Of a DNA stretch of 64,000 nt, positions 30,253 through 41,793 are shown in pieces. Source of the stretch: Rhynchopus sp. YZ270_cl-10 (lineage: Eukaryota > Euglenozoa > Diplonemea > Diplonemida > Diplonemidae); contig OZ037849.1 of NCBI GenBank assembly GCA_964035575.1, forward strand, positions 1,240,001 through 1,304,000, written 5' to 3'. How positions within the stretch are numbered: the first letter of the stretch is position 1; every line of letters begins with the position of its first letter. The position numbers and the translations under genes are program-made. The notes under the pieces were generated by a model that had not been told where the DNA came from, ran no database searches, and saw only the letters and a program-made list of their open reading frames with translations.

Positions 30253-32751
30253 ATGCGCATTGCATCCATCATCCTCCTGCTCATCTCCCAGCAGCAGATT
30301 CACGTAACAGGGTCACCTCCAACACCAGTCACTGATGTCCCAATTTGGACTGCCACGCCGACACACCCTCCGCCCACAGAACACCCGATGGACTGCATCA
30401 AGATTACAGGAAACACTTTGACATACCCCTCAGCAGACTACAACAGCACAGGACACAGTTGTTGGAGCTTTACGCCTGCCTATCCAGGGACGGTGTGGTT
30501 CACTGTGCTGGGCAGTCCGTACGCGCCGGCTGACCTGTACATCGTGAATGCGGAGCACTCTTCCTCCGGCTATCTGTTTCTAATAGGCAGAGAGATTATG
30601 GCTGTCAACAACAGCAATGGCGGAGAGATGTACATCAGCTTCACAGGCAGCGCCAGCTGGGAACAGAGCAGTTTCGAGATTACGTGGATGGTGGGTGAAA
30701 CGTACGCCCCTCCCACACTAGCCCCACCTACATCAGCACCCCCGACACCAACCCCTCCTATTTGGACTGCCACGCCGACATTCCCTCCGCCCACAGAACA
30801 CTGCACCAGGCTCACAGGAACCCAGTTGCAGTACCCGACGAAGCCGACGTACGTCTCGAGCAGCTGTTGGTACATCACGCCCCCCTCTCGAGGGACGGTG
30901 TGGGTCACTTTGGTGCAGACCCCGACTATGGTGGGCTCGTATCAATTTAAGGTTAGGAATGCGAACTTTTCTGTGCTCAAGTATCTGTCTGGGTTTGACG
31001 GCTCGAAGGTGACACTGCCGAACGACGGCCATGATGTGTACATCTTCTTCGACGGGGAGGGCACTATTGAGACCGGTTTCCTGATCACGTGGGCATTTCC
31101 GTACGGTGGAGAGACTCTCACCCCACCTACAGCAACACCTACAGCAACACCTACAGCAACACCTACAGAAACACCCACACACCCTCCGCCCACAGAACAC
31201 CCGATGGACTGCATCAAGATTACAGGAAACACTTTGACATACCCCTCAACAGACTACAACAGCACAGGACACAGTTGTTGGAGCTTTACGCCTGCCTATC
31301 CAGGGACGGTGTGGTTCACTGTGCTGGGCAGTCCGTACGCGCCGGCTGACCTGTACATCGTGAATGCGGAGCACTCTTCCTCCGGCTATCTGTTTCTAAT
31401 AGGCAGAGAGATTATGGCTGTCAACAACAGCAATGGCGGAGAGATGTACATCAGCTTCAGTGCAGGCAGCGGCAGCTGGGTGGGGTACAGTTTCGAGATT
31501 ACGTGGATGGTGGGTGAAACGTCCGCCCCTTTCACACTGCCCCCACCTACATCAGCACCCCCGACACCAACCCCTCCTATTTGGACTGCCACGCCGACAT
31601 TCCCTCCGCCCACAGAAGCTCCACACCATGGCTGCACCAGGCTCACAGGAACCCAGTTGCAGTACCCGACGAAGCCGACGTACGTCTCGAGCAGCTGTTG
31701 GTACATCACGCCGCCCTCTCGAGGGACAGTGTGGGTCACTTTGGTGCAGACCCCGGCTATGGTGGGCTCGTATCAATTTAAGGTTAGGAATGCGAACTAT
31801 TCTGCGCTCAAGTATCTGTCTGGGTTTGACGGCTCGAAGGTGACACTGCCGAACGACGGCCATGATGTGTACATCTTCTTCGACGGGGAGGGCACTATTG
31901 AGACCGGTTTCCTGATCACGTGGGCATTTCCGTACGGTGGAGAGACTCTCACCCCACCTACAGCAACACCTACAGCAACACCTACAGAAACACCGACACA
32001 CCCTCCGCGCACAGACACTCCGCCCACACCACATCCGCTGGACTGCACCAGGCTCACAGGAACCTCTTTGAGGTACCCGACTCGGCCGACATTCATTACA
32101 ACCACAAACGAAGACGTATGTTGGTACATCAGACCCTACTATCGAGGGACGGTGTGGGTCACTTTGGCGCAGACTCCTCAGGCAGAGGGCTCGTACTCGT
32201 ACCTTTCGTATCACATAAATGTTATGAACGGGAACCACTCTGAGACAAGGTCTCTTTTCCCAAGTAAGGGCGCGAAGGTGTCACTGCCCTACAGCGAAGG
32301 CGAGGATGTGTACATCAGCTTCGGCGGACAGGGCTATGTTGACACCGGTTTCCTGATCACGTGGGTTTTTCTGTACGACGGCGACACTCTCTCCCCACCT
32401 ACAGCAACACCACCTACAGAAGCACCTACCTGGTCACCAGTATGGGACCTGACACCACAGCCACCGGCACCCACCCCATACTGGCCCCGGACACCCTCCC
32501 CCGATGGTTCCAGTGGGGGTGGCGAGGGGGTGTCTCCGTTCTTGATTGCAGGATCGATAGTAGGCGGGCTGCTGCTGGTCGGTGGCCTGGTGGCGGCAGT
32601 GGTGATCTCACAGAGTCAGGGGAGCGCTGCTGATCCTGCAGTGGGGACGGGGGTGGGCATTCCGGAGAATGTGTTCGGTGACACTGCAGGGCAAGATGTG
32701 GTTTTGAACGAGTGTCCAGAAGAGATGGGTGCGTGGGTGGCGATGGACTGA
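30253..32751 (+). CDS. Surface-protein family member 2: five CUB-like modules
   Basis: 832 residues, the largest member. It has a signal peptide (MRIASIILLLISQQQIHVT), then five modules of about 105-120 residues at about 45-155, 183-285, 318-430, 460-565 and 596-710, separated by TATPTHPPPT-type linkers likely to be O-glycosylated, a membrane span near 760-784 and the constant tail. Modules fall into types: alpha (DCIKITGNTLTYPS), beta (CTRLTGTQLQYPT) and gamma (CTRLTGTSLRYPTRP); here the order is alpha-beta-alpha-beta-gamma. Each has a Cys pair, a C-W-x-x-x-P-x-x-x-G-T-V-W core and an ending like SFEITWMVGE or GFLITW, which resembles a CUB domain. The alpha-beta pair is duplicated almost exactly. 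Role inferred: adhesion or recognition at the cell surface. Confidence 0.85.
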   Translation: MRIASIILLLISQQQIHVTGSPPTPVTDVPIWTATPTHPPPTEHPMDCIKITGNTLTYPSADYNSTGHSCWSFTPAYPGTVWFTVLGSPYAPADLYIVNAEHSSSGYLFLIGREIMAVNNSNGGEMYISFTGSASWEQSSFEITWMVGETYAPPTLAPPTSAPPTPTPPIWTATPTFPPPTEHCTRLTGTQLQYPTKPTYVSSSCWYITPPSRGTVWVTLVQTPTMVGSYQFKVRNANFSVLKYLSGFDGSKVTLPNDGHDVYIFFDGEGTIETGFLITWAFPYGGETLTPPTATPTATPTATPTETPTHPPPTEHPMDCIKITGNTLTYPSTDYNSTGHSCWSFTPAYPGTVWFTVLGSPYAPADLYIVNAEHSSSGYLFLIGREIMAVNNSNGGEMYISFSAGSGSWVGYSFEITWMVGETSAPFTLPPPTSAPPTPTPPIWTATPTFPPPTEAPHHGCTRLTGTQLQYPTKPTYVSSSCWYITPPSRGTVWVTLVQTPAMVGSYQFKVRNANYSALKYLSGFDGSKVTLPNDGHDVYIFFDGEGTIETGFLITWAFPYGGETLTPPTATPTATPTETPTHPPRTDTPPTPHPLDCTRLTGTSLRYPTRPTFITTTNEDVCWYIRPYYRGTVWVTLAQTPQAEGSYSYLSYHINVMNGNHSETRSLFPSKGAKVSLPYSEGEDVYISFGGQGYVDTGFLITWVFLYDGDTLSPPTATPPTEAPTWSPVWDLTPQPPAPTPYWPRTPSPDGSSGGGEGVSPFLIAGSIVGGLLLVGGLVAAVVISQSQGSAADPAVGTGVGIPENVFGDTAGQDVVLNECPEEMGAWVAMD

Positions 32752-33189
32752 CACCACGGGTGGCAGGAAGCTAGCCAAGAGACAACCTGTCCGGTGGTCA
32801 CCAGGCTACAGCCATCTTTCTTTAGATGTGTGCACGAGAGGCGCATGCATCTTACAAGTTTTTTTTTCTTTTCTTCTTTTTGTTAACTTTTCTCCCACTT
32901 TCCAGACAGATGTCTAAAGAGATGGTTGTCCTGTTCATTTCTGTGTTCTGTTTCGTTCTGTCTGTATTTTCGTTAGTTTTGACAACGCACTAGGGTATCC
33001 TGTGCAGAAACCTTTTCTACAGGAACGCATCTGCTTGGTTCGTTATCTAGGGATAACACTGCGAATCAAGGAAAGCAAACAATATTTTTGTCTTGATCAA
33101 GACAACAACACCAGAATGCAGACGAGCAGCGTGTTGTCCAATTGCATCAAGCAAAAAATGAAAAAATAATTCAAAACAAAAGAAAACGT
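32752..33189. other. 3' flank of surface-protein gene 2
   Basis: Nearly the same as 29642-30029 after gene 1: a CACGGGTGGCAGGAAGC segment after the stop, then ATCTAGGGATAACACTGCGAA, then AACACCAGAATGCAGA. With the 5' module it forms the repeated intergenic unit of the tandem array. No gene. Confidence 0.7.
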
Positions 33190-33419
33190 TGGAGTGTACT
33201 ACACCGACAATAAAGTAAGAGTGTCCCCACCTTTGACGCTACCTCCAGTGTGAGATCTCTGCGCAGCTGAGGGCTTCAGTTCTACACCTTTCTGTTAAGG
33301 TGCAGCCTGGTGCATGGTGACATGCACACAATGCTCAACAAGAGACTCTGAACCTCCCCTTGCACAGTGTCCTCTTATTTGATATCCCACTACACCACAC
33401 CACAACAGGCGACACAGTC
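33190..33419 (+). promoter_or_regulatory. Conserved 5' module of surface-protein gene 3
   Basis: Nearly identical to 30030-30252, including the pyrimidine/AG acceptor-like site and the CCACACCACAACAGG stretch. Confidence 0.5.
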
Positions 33420-35180
33420 ATGCGCATTGCATCCATCATCCTCCTGCTCATCTCCCAGCAGCAGATTCGCGCAACATGGTCATATCCCACACCGTACCCT
33501 CCAACACCGTTACCGCCAACACCAACCCAATATATTATTACTGACCCAGGGACACACTCTCCGCCCACAGAACACCCGATGGACTGCATCAAGATTACAG
33601 GAAACACTTTGACATACCCCTCAACAGACTACAACAACACAGCCCACAGTTGTTGGAGCTTTACGCCTGCCTATCCAGGGACGGTGTGGTTCACTGTGGT
33701 GCGCAGTACGTACTATGAGAACACTGGCATGTACGTCATGAATGCGGACCACTCTTCCTACAGCTATCTGTATCCAATGGGAGGAGAGAGGACGACTGTC
33801 AGCAACAGCAATGGCAGGGAGATGTACATCAGCTTCAGTGCAGGCGGCTGGGAACAGAGCAGTTTCCAGATTACGTGGATGGTGGGTGAAACGTACGCCC
33901 CTCTCCCACCTACATCACCACCCCTGACACCGGCACCTCCAACCTGGTCACCTCCAACACCAGTCTCTGATACTGCCACTCCGACACACACTCCGCCCAC
34001 AGAAGCTCCACACCACGGCTGCACCAGGCTAACAGGAACCCGTTTGCAGTACCCGACGCAGCCGGCGTCTGTCTCAAGCAGTGCCGACGACGTCTGTTGG
34101 TACATCACGCCCCCCTTTCTCGCGAAGGTGTGGGTCACTTTGGTGCAGACCCCGGCTATGGTGGGCTCGTATCACATATATGTTAAGAATGCGGACTTTT
34201 CTGCGGTCAAGTATCTGTCTGTTGACGGCTCGAAGGTGTCACTGCCGAACGACGGCGGCGGGGATGTGTACATCTTCTTCGGCGGACAGGGCTATGTTTA
34301 CACCAGTTTCGTGATCACGTGGACATATGTTTACGAGGACGGGACTCTCCCCCCACCTACAGCAACACCTACAGCAACACCGACACACCCTCCGCCCACA
34401 GACACTCCGCCCACACCACATCCGCTGGACTGCAAACCTTTCACAGGACCCTTTTTGAGGTACCCGACTCAGCCGACTGACATTGCAAAAGAAGACGTAT
34501 GTTGGTACTTCACGCCCGACTCTCCGGGGACGGTGTGGTTCACTTTGCTGACTCCGTTGGAGGGCTCGTACCTTTCGTATCACATAGAGGTTATGAACGC
34601 AGACCACTCTGAGACAAGGTCTCTGTCCCCAAGCAGGGGCGCGAAGGTGTCACTGCCCAATAACGCAGGCAAGGATGTGTACATCAGCTTCGGCGGAAAG
34701 GGCTACATTGACACCGGTTTCGTGATCAGGTGGTCATCTTACTACATCGGCAATACTCTCTCCCCACCTACAGCAACACCACCTACTGAAGCACCTACCC
34801 CATCACCATGGGTCCGGACTACATACTCACCAGAGACGGAAGAAGCAGTGACCCTGTGGGGAGGGACGAGTGTCCCTCTCCGTTGGACACAGACACCGCC
34901 ACACTACCCAGCAGGATGGAGTAGTTCCAGTGGGGATGGCAGTGACGGACACACGGGGGTGTCTCCACTCTTGATTGTAGGATCGATAGTGGGCGGGCTG
35001 CTGCTGGTCGGTGGCCTGGTAGCGGCAGTGGTGATCTCACAGAGTCAGGGGAGCGCTGCTGATCCTGCAGTGGGGACGGGGGTGGGCATTCCGGAGAATG
35101 TGTTCGTTGACACTGCAGGGCAAGATGTGGTTTTGAACGAGTGTCCAGAAGAGATGGGTGCGTGGGTGGCGATGGAGTGA
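33420..35180 (+). CDS. Surface-protein family member 3: three CUB-like modules
   Basis: 586 residues: a signal peptide, a Pro/Thr-rich segment, then alpha (about 53-160), beta (199-305) and gamma (336-440) modules, a long Pro/Thr stalk, a membrane span near 516-541 and the constant tail. The modules are the most diverged in the family: the gamma module starts DCKPFTGPFLRYP instead of DCTRLTGTSLRYP and is shorter, and the tail has NVFVDTAGQ where others have NVFGDTAGQ. The alpha-beta-gamma order agrees with the other members. It is in tandem with members 1 and 2, separated by about 670 bp of conserved flank. Confidence 0.85.
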   Translation: MRIASIILLLISQQQIRATWSYPTPYPPTPLPPTPTQYIITDPGTHSPPTEHPMDCIKITGNTLTYPSTDYNNTAHSCWSFTPAYPGTVWFTVVRSTYYENTGMYVMNADHSSYSYLYPMGGERTTVSNSNGREMYISFSAGGWEQSSFQITWMVGETYAPLPPTSPPLTPAPPTWSPPTPVSDTATPTHTPPTEAPHHGCTRLTGTRLQYPTQPASVSSSADDVCWYITPPFLAKVWVTLVQTPAMVGSYHIYVKNADFSAVKYLSVDGSKVSLPNDGGGDVYIFFGGQGYVYTSFVITWTYVYEDGTLPPPTATPTATPTHPPPTDTPPTPHPLDCKPFTGPFLRYPTQPTDIAKEDVCWYFTPDSPGTVWFTLLTPLEGSYLSYHIEVMNADHSETRSLSPSRGAKVSLPNNAGKDVYISFGGKGYIDTGFVIRWSSYYIGNTLSPPTATPPTEAPTPSPWVRTTYSPETEEAVTLWGGTSVPLRWTQTPPHYPAGWSSSSGDGSDGHTGVSPLLIVGSIVGGLLLVGGLVAAVVISQSQGSAADPAVGTGVGIPENVFVDTAGQDVVLNECPEEMGAWVAME

Positions 35181-36210
35181 CACCACGGGTGGCAGGAAGC
35201 TAGCCAGAGACACCTTGCCCGGGTGTCTGCACCACAGGTTGACAGCCATCTTTCTGTTTATTGACTTTTCTCCCACCCCCCAGACAGATTGACTAAAGAG
35301 ATGTTCGCTCACTTCACTGTGTTCTGTTTCGTTCTGTACTTATTTTGTTACTATTGACAGCCACACTAGGTTTCCGGATATGAAACTTGGTCAGGTTATT
35401 TCCTTCAGGAACGATTCTGCTTGGGATACCACTATGAATCAAGCAAAGGCCTGGTCGCGATGTACGCGAACTTTCCTGCAGTCAACGCAGGAAAGAACAA
35501 TCAACGATGTGATACAGGATATGGGTGGTTCAGTGATTTCACAGAACCGACACTATTGTGTCTCAACCAAAACCAAATAACTAAAAGTGAGAAACGTTTT
35601 TTTAGTAAACACGTAGTATTTGACAAAATGCTCGAGACCCTCGTGAAAGGTCGTGTGTTCTGCGTATCCACCTCTCTCTTTGCCCCCCTGTGCTCCACGA
35701 CATTTTCTGTACTTCAGGCAAACTCATTCAGTAAATCTGCATATTTACCGTTATCAAGTCGAGAGAAAAGAAAGTCCACACCCACGAGGCGAGCGTTTTG
35801 GCAGGCGCTTCTACGGCCAATAGACTTGAATCTGAATCAGATGTGGTGGCAACAAACAACCTTAATTTTTCCTCTTCCCGTTTATAGTCTTTTGAGCAAC
35901 AAGCAAAGAGCCACGAGTCTCTCGAGCATTCTAAAGTAAGGAAAGAAAATTAAAATAACACCAGGATACAGAGTCCCGTGTTCTCCCTTTTGGATCAGGC
36001 AACAAAAAAGGGTGCAACAGTATTGGAGTGTACCATTGGTAAGCAATGTGTGCTGGCTTTTTCTGAACTTTTCCCAGCTACTTTTCTGATCGAGTAGCTA
36101 TTTTCACTTTTCTGGTGTATGAGTAGGTTTTCTGGGTGGGAGACTGGATTCTGGGTGGTACAGTGGTGTGTCTGGGCACCCAGGCACCTGGGTACTGGTG
36201 TATTTTCGGC
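35181..36210. other. Intergenic repeats after surface-protein gene 3
   Basis: Contains the family 3' flank, a segment (about 35450-35560) repeated at about 46325-46425 with CTTTCCTGCAGTCAACGCAGG, and dispersed repeat copy 2 (35604-35770, see 26620). Short frames across the segment have no recognisable domain. Confidence 0.5.
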
Positions 36211-36454
36211 CCAGGTACACAGGTACACAGGTACACAGGTACACAGGTACACAGGTACACAGGTACACAGGTACACAGGTACACAGGTACACAGGTACAC
36301 AGGTACACAGGTACACAGGTACACAGGTACACAGGTACACAGGTACACAGGTACACAGGTACACAGGTACACAGGTACACAGGTACACAGGTACACAGGT
36401 ACACAGGTACACAGGTACACAGGTACACAGGTACACAGGTACACAGGTACACAA
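36211..36454. repeat. (ACAGGTAC)n microsatellite, about 30 copies
   Basis: 8-bp unit, apparently perfect, each unit containing GTAC. Confidence 0.97.
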
Positions 36455-36764
36455 ATAAAACCCGTTAAAATTGTGTGTGAAAGTTCCTCAAAGCCAGAAA
36501 ATTTCAACAAAGCCCTGTTTTCACCTCCCAAAAAGTCGTTTTCTCTTGATTCGTGATTTCAGAGTGTGCACTCAGAAAACACTCATCAAGAAAACGACTT
36601 TTCTGGTCGGTAAAAAATAGCTATTTTTTAAAGCAAAAAAATAAAATACCCTGCGTCTTGGAGACTCTCCGGTTGTGTTTTCGAGAATTTTCGCCATTTT
36701 AACCCCTTCTCCAGTTCTACGCGCTTTTTTTTTTTTTGAACAAGCTAAAACAATAAGCTCGCGT

Positions 36765-37470
36765 TTCTTTTTTCGAACAGATTTTATTCTCCGCCCCCGC
36801 AACGTAAACACCATTTTCAATCAGAAATATTTTCCCCTTCTTTTTTTTCCTTCCACGCGAAGGTTTTTGTGTTCGCTCATTTATCAAAAAAGCTTTCCCT
36901 GACTCTAGTTTCGAGTGTGAAAAAAGTCTCCGTTTTGAACACGTTGAGACAATGAGCTCGAAACCGGTCGGAAGGGAAATATTTTTGAATTATCTGTCGA
37001 TATAGGAGTATGAGACTAGGAGTTAGGCCTAAAGGGAAGGCCGCTAAAAAGATCCAAAAAAATAAAAACACTTTGAATGCAAATCAACAAATAAAAGCTA
37101 CTTTCTAGGGTTGAGGATGGCCTCCGTCCATACCGATTAAGTACAAAGCCTTAGGGCGACATTGTGTACAGATCCTACCTCGGTAGGTGATTGTCAATAC
37201 AACAAAAAAAAGTCCCCTCGTAGAGTCATTGCGAAACTATGGAAAACGCTCTAAAAAATGAGCAAGATAAAACAATAAGCTCTGAACAAGATACAACAAT
37301 AAGCTCGCGTTTCTTTTATCGAACAGATTTTATTCTCCGCCCCGTACCCAAAACGTAAACACCACTTTGAATCAGAAAAAATATTTTCCTCTCCTTTTTT
37401 CTTCCACACGCGCCGGTTTTTGTATTTCGCTAATTTTTATCAAAAAGCTTTCCCTTGTTTCGAGTGCGAA
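36765..37470. repeat. Two copies of a dispersed AT-rich repeat
   Basis: Segments 36765-36920 and 37305-37470 share CGAACAGATTTTATTCTCCG, AACGTAAACACCA and the AGCTTTCCCT region. A partial copy lies at 41101-41180. A second segment (37508-37630, GACAAACAGGTGCAGGGTGG) recurs at 41223-41345. The two ends of the 37.3-41.3 kb block therefore carry related flanks. Confidence 0.65.
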
Positions 37471-37682
37471 ACGTTTCTCCATGTATTGCACGGGAAACAA
37501 TAATATTATGACAAACAGGTGCAGGGTGGTTCCGTGCTTATCATAGAACCTGGCACCTTGTGTGTCTCCCAAAAACCAAAAAAGCGTTGTGTGTGTAGTT
37601 TTGAAGGAAGGAAAAATAAAATCATTTCTTTTATCGAACAGATTTTGTGCCCCGCACCCAAATACGTAAACGCCGCTATTAT

Positions 37683-37805
37683 CATACTTGGACCGCCCGA
37701 AATATATTTCGGGCGATTTCGGGCGAATTAGGGGCGGATTTCGGGCGATTTTGTGCGCCCGAAGTCGCCCGAAATGCAGATTTCGGGCGAATTCGGGCGC
37801 TTTTT
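37683..37805. repeat. CGGGCGAAAT repeat cluster, left copy
   Basis: Begins CTTGGACCGCCCGAAAT and continues with degenerate GGGCGAATT/GGGCGATTT units around a 22-bp perfect palindrome with CGCCCGAAAT-like arms. The right copy at 40889-41095 is in inverse orientation and ends with the reverse complement of the same start. Confidence 0.75.
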
Positions 37806-38970
37806 CCGTAGTGAAAACCGACTAGGTAGGGTTCCACTCATTTTCGCAAAAATCTTTTTATATTTGGAAGTATTTGATGTCAAATCTGTCAAAATAAGCA
37901 AGAATCGAAAACTTTTGTACACCTGAGTGCACTTTGGAGGCCCGTGAGAATCACCACCAAATTACGGGTTTTCTGACTATCATTTGCTTATTCCCACCCA
38001 AAACACACTATGAACCGGGTTTTCACTATTTTTTCGATTTTCAGGGTGAATTTTTGTGAATTTTCGGGTCACAGGGTGGTTCTGACCCATTCTCGGGGTG
38101 TTTCGGGCCTGTAGTTGCTCAGGAGATGCCCAAAAACGTGAAAAATCGCCTTTTTACGTTTTTAGTAGTATTTTCGTGTAAATTGTTAGGGAAATCGGTT
38201 TTATACGTGGCTGCTAACAGAGCTGCACTCATATAAGTTGGGTTCTACTAGGAATTTTTGCTCAATTTTTTTTTTCTTTGAGGGTACTCACACTTTTTCT
38301 TTTGTTTCTTGTCCTTGGGTTTCCCAAAAATCCGAGCGGGCGGGCGGGAAAAAAAAAGTGAAGCAAAAAAAAAAAGTGGAGGAAAAAAAAAAGTGAAGGG
38401 GGGAAAAAAATCTGCGCGGTATTTTTTCCGCCCAAGAGGGCGTTTTGTTGCAGTTCCGAGCCAATCCCGGCTTGTGGTGGGGGATATTCGGAAAAATGGA
38501 CAAAATTTCAGTGACTTAAATTTTCGCAAAATATGAACCTATACTCGTAGACAAGGGTCATTTTCAGTCTAATTCTGGAATTTTTCCGGAAAATTCGGAA
38601 AATTCCGACATTTGAAAGCAATTTTTTCCCCTGAAAAAAGTGGGTGTTCAGCCCCAAAACGTACCACGGGTGGCATTTCCGGAACCCGTCCGCACTGTGG
38701 TGGCCAGGGTGGGGTCACTTTACTGAAATGGCCAAATTCTTGGTTTTGGTCAAAATCCATGTAGGGAAATCCCAAATCCAGATTTTCTCTCCCTGATCCT
38801 CGGCGTCTGAAAACACGAAAGTGCCCGAAAACACCGGCATTTGCATTTCCGGAATCCGTCCGTTGTGTGGTGGGGCCAATTTGCCAAAATGGACAAGTTT
38901 TTGGTTTTGGTCAAAACCCGTCAGTGTAAGGTAAAGGGGGGCCGAGTGTTCGCCTGTAGAACTGGTAGAA
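37806..38970. repeat. Patchwork of dispersed repeat fragments
   Basis: 38455-38570 resembles 9880-10000 inside the TA-flanked element (both include ATTCGGAAAAATGGACAAA). 38660-38760 and 38840-38930 are two inverted copies of the core also found in the 261-bp satellite (AAATGCAAAT, GGGCGGA, GTGGTGGGG in reverse). No gene. Confidence 0.5.
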
Positions 38971-38973
38971 AAC

Positions 38974-39245
38974 AGGCAGCGCCGCAGGCGCACGTTACCA
39001 ACTTTTTTTACTCGTGCCATTTTCTTTTGATTGCACGAGCCGATTGCTCTCCACCAGGAGCGTGCAGTTCCCTACCTTGTGGGGATGTTGCAGTAGTCAG
39101 CAACACAGCGCCGCAGGCGCATGGTACGCTACTTTTTTTCTTTTTTGAAAACTTGGTTGTATTAGTGTAGACACCCGAGGATGAACTCCACTACTTGCCC
39201 GGCTACAACATGCCAAATGCTCTGGTCGCATGACCACGGGGGGTC
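38974..39245. repeat. Two copies of the GCGCCGCAGGCGC hairpin repeat
   Basis: The hairpin core GCGCC-GCA-GGCGC is at 38979-38991 and 39108-39120, each followed by sequence like ACGGTACGCTACTTTTT and, further on, GAGCCGATTGCTCTCCAC-like sequence. Other copies are at 3326, 44715 and 47503, and a degenerate one is at about 10045. Confidence 0.7.
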
Positions 39246-39385
39246 ATCTACAACCTCCAAACTCCATTTTTCTCGGGGGTCACCACGTACCCCCGAACCC
39301 TGTGAAAATCCGGAGTTTTCTGAAAAAAATAATGGGGTGGGCATGGTCCCACCCCGGTCCACCTTGGTGGAAACCCTGTACACTT

Positions 39386-40167
39386 TTTCAACTTACCTTC
39401 CTTCACCCCCCTGTAAGGGTAACCGTAGGTGAAGTAAGGTATAGTATTGAAATCGATGTGGGGGGGGAGTAAAGGGTCAATTTTACAAAACCAGATTTTG
39501 AGGAAAATTTTAGCCAAAAATGGGCCCCACGTATAAGGAACCGGGCTCATATTTCTCAAAATTTAAGTGATCAAAAAATTGTCCAATTTTCGAGATTGAC
39601 CCCACCACTGCACGGGCGGAGCCCAAAAATGCAAATAAGGACCCTTTTTCAACTTACCTTCCTTCACCCCCCTGTAAGGGTAACCGTAGGTGAAGTAAGG
39701 TATAGTATTGAAATCGATGTGGGGGGGGAGTAAAGGGTCAATTTTACAAAACCAGATTTTGAGGAAAATTTTAGCCAAAAATGGGCCCCACGTATAAGGA
39801 ACCGGGCTCATATTTCTCAAAATTTAAGTGGTCAATAAATTGTCCAATTTTCGAGATTGACCCCACCACTGCACGGGCGGAGCCCAAAAATGCAAATAAG
39901 GACCCTTTTTCAACTTACCTTCCTTCACCCCCCTGTAAGGGTAACCGTAGGTGAAGTAAGGTATAGTATTGAAATCGATGTGGGGGGGGAGTAAAGGGTC
40001 AATTTTACAAAACCAGATTTTGAGGAAAATTTTAGCCAAAAATGGGCCCCACGTATAAGGAACCGGGCTCATATTTCTCAAAATTTAAGTGATCAAAAAA
40101 TTGTCCAATTTTCGAGATTGACCCCACCACTGCACGGGCGGAGCCCAAAAATGCAAATAAGGACCCT
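39386..40167. repeat. 261-bp satellite, array 1 (three units)
   Basis: Three near-identical units of about 261 bp starting at CAACTTACCTTCCTTCACC (about 39389, 39650 and 39911). They carry the GTAAGGGTAACCG variant, also seen in the first unit of array 2. Each unit contains the dispersed-repeat core GACCCCACCACTGCACGGGC. Open frames on the minus strand of each unit are by-products of the repeat. Confidence 0.95.
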
Positions 40168-40735
40168 TTTAAATTTGTTCTCTTGAAATGTGTAATTTCA
40201 TGTTTTCGCGAAAAAAATAACAACTGATCCTACAAGGGTTGAAGGAAGGTGGTTGAAAACAACAATAACAACAAGGACAAGTAATTGCTAAGAAAAAAGC
40301 GGGGTGTGCTGTGGAAAACTCCGCGCGATTTTCGAAACCACCGTAGCATCCTGGCGATTTGCTGGAGGTGCTGATGCGCCTGGTGTGATCGATGTGTTGT
40401 AGTCTGTGCATTCTGTGTTCCTTCCGCACTGCTCCAACGACGACGACAATGTGGGGAGCCTGTGGGCAAAAACGAGCTGGACCACGCCGAGCCTGCCGAG
40501 CGGGCGTCCAACAACGCTATCGAGCAGATGGTGCTGGACGAAGAGGACAGCCCCCCTTCTTGAACGTTTCAGATGCTGGCGTCCCAGTGGGTCTGGCAGC
40601 GTACGAAGAGCGTTAGCATACCTGCAGAAGAGCAGAATGCTGGGCGTGTTGTAGATTATTTCTACAGGATGGAGTTCCACACCACACCCCGTTTTTTTTC
40701 CGATAGCAATTACTTGTTTTTTTTGCCCACTTTTT
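40168..40735. repeat. Duplicated block downstream of satellite array 1
   Basis: The same sequence follows array 2 (about 54583-55130), with scattered substitutions and small indels. Part of it (about 40440-40560) reads in one frame as an acidic, Glu/Asp-rich peptide, but the frame does not persist and indels differ between the copies, so I do not call a gene. Confidence 0.85.
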
Positions 40736-40888
40736 TTTTTTCCCTCCCTGAAAAATCCGAGCGGGCGGGGACAAGAAACAAAAGAAAAAGTGAGAGTACC
40801 CTGAACAAATTTTGTACCAATCTTTCAAATAAAGCGTTAGATTTTTACACTGGTGGCATGCTTCCCAGCACACATAAGATACTGGTTG

Positions 40889-41095
40889 TGCGCCCGAATT
40901 CGCCCGAATCTGCCCGAATTCGCCCGAAATGTGCCCAAATTCGCCCGAAATGCGCCCGAATTCGCCCGAATTACGTATAAATTCCCTTTAAAACGCCCGA
41001 AATATATTTCGGGCACATTTCGGGCGCTCGGGATCTGCGCCCGAAAAATCCGCCCGAATTCGCCCGAAATATATTTCGGGCGGTCCAAGTATGTA
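40889..41095. repeat. CGGGCGAAAT repeat cluster, right copy
   Basis: Degenerate CGCCCGAATT units ending in the palindrome and GGTCCAAGTATG, the reverse complement of the start of the cluster at 37683. Confidence 0.75.
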
Positions 41096-41562
41096 TTATG
41101 AAAAAATATTTTTTTTCTTTTTTCTTACGCGCGCTGGTTTTTTTTGTGTTCGTTGATTTTTATCGAAAATCTTTTGTGTGCGAAACATTTCCTCACGTGT
41201 TGCATGGGAAACAATAATTATTATGACAAACAGGTGCAGGGTGGTTCCGTGCATATCATAGAACCTGTCTCCTTGTGTGTCTTCCAAAAAAAAAAAAAAA
41301 AACAAAAGCGTTGTGTGTGACGTTTTGAAGGGAAGAAAAATAAAAAAAAATTACTCGTTACTCCCCCTCTACATTGACTTCAATACTTTTCCTTCATTCA
41401 TCGGTTACCCTTGGAAAGTTGTGGACAAATTAACTATCCTAGAACACCCACGAGAATCTGGAAGGGGTAACACCATAAAACTCGATGAGTTTTTTTCTTG
41501 GATTTTCTGCCAAACTCTCGGTGACTGTCCACGATTTCAATGTATGAAATCAAAAGAAAACG

Positions 41563-41793
41563 TTGGAGTGTACTACACCAACAATAAAGTAAGAGTGTCC
41601 CCACCTTTGACGCTACCTCCAGTGTGAGATCTCTGCACAGCTGAGGGCTTCAGTTCTACACCTTTCTGTTAAGGTGCAGCCTGGTGCACGGTGACATGCA
41701 CACAATGCTCAACAAGAGACTCTGAACCTCCCCTTGCACAGTGTCCTCTTAGTTGATATCCCACCACACCACACCACAACAGGCGACACAGTC
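41563..41793 (+). promoter_or_regulatory. Conserved 5' module of surface-protein gene 4
   Basis: Nearly identical to 30030-30252, although the sequence before it is unrelated repeat DNA; the module is thus a conserved unit of its own. Confidence 0.5.

Noticed and set aside
36078-36556. Repeat proteins such as GTQVHRYT from the ACAGGTAC array
   Set aside because: Pure microsatellite translation in several frames.
40392-40660. Possible gene in the duplicated block after satellite array 1
   Set aside because: Frames differ between the two copies because of indels, and no domain is recognisable.
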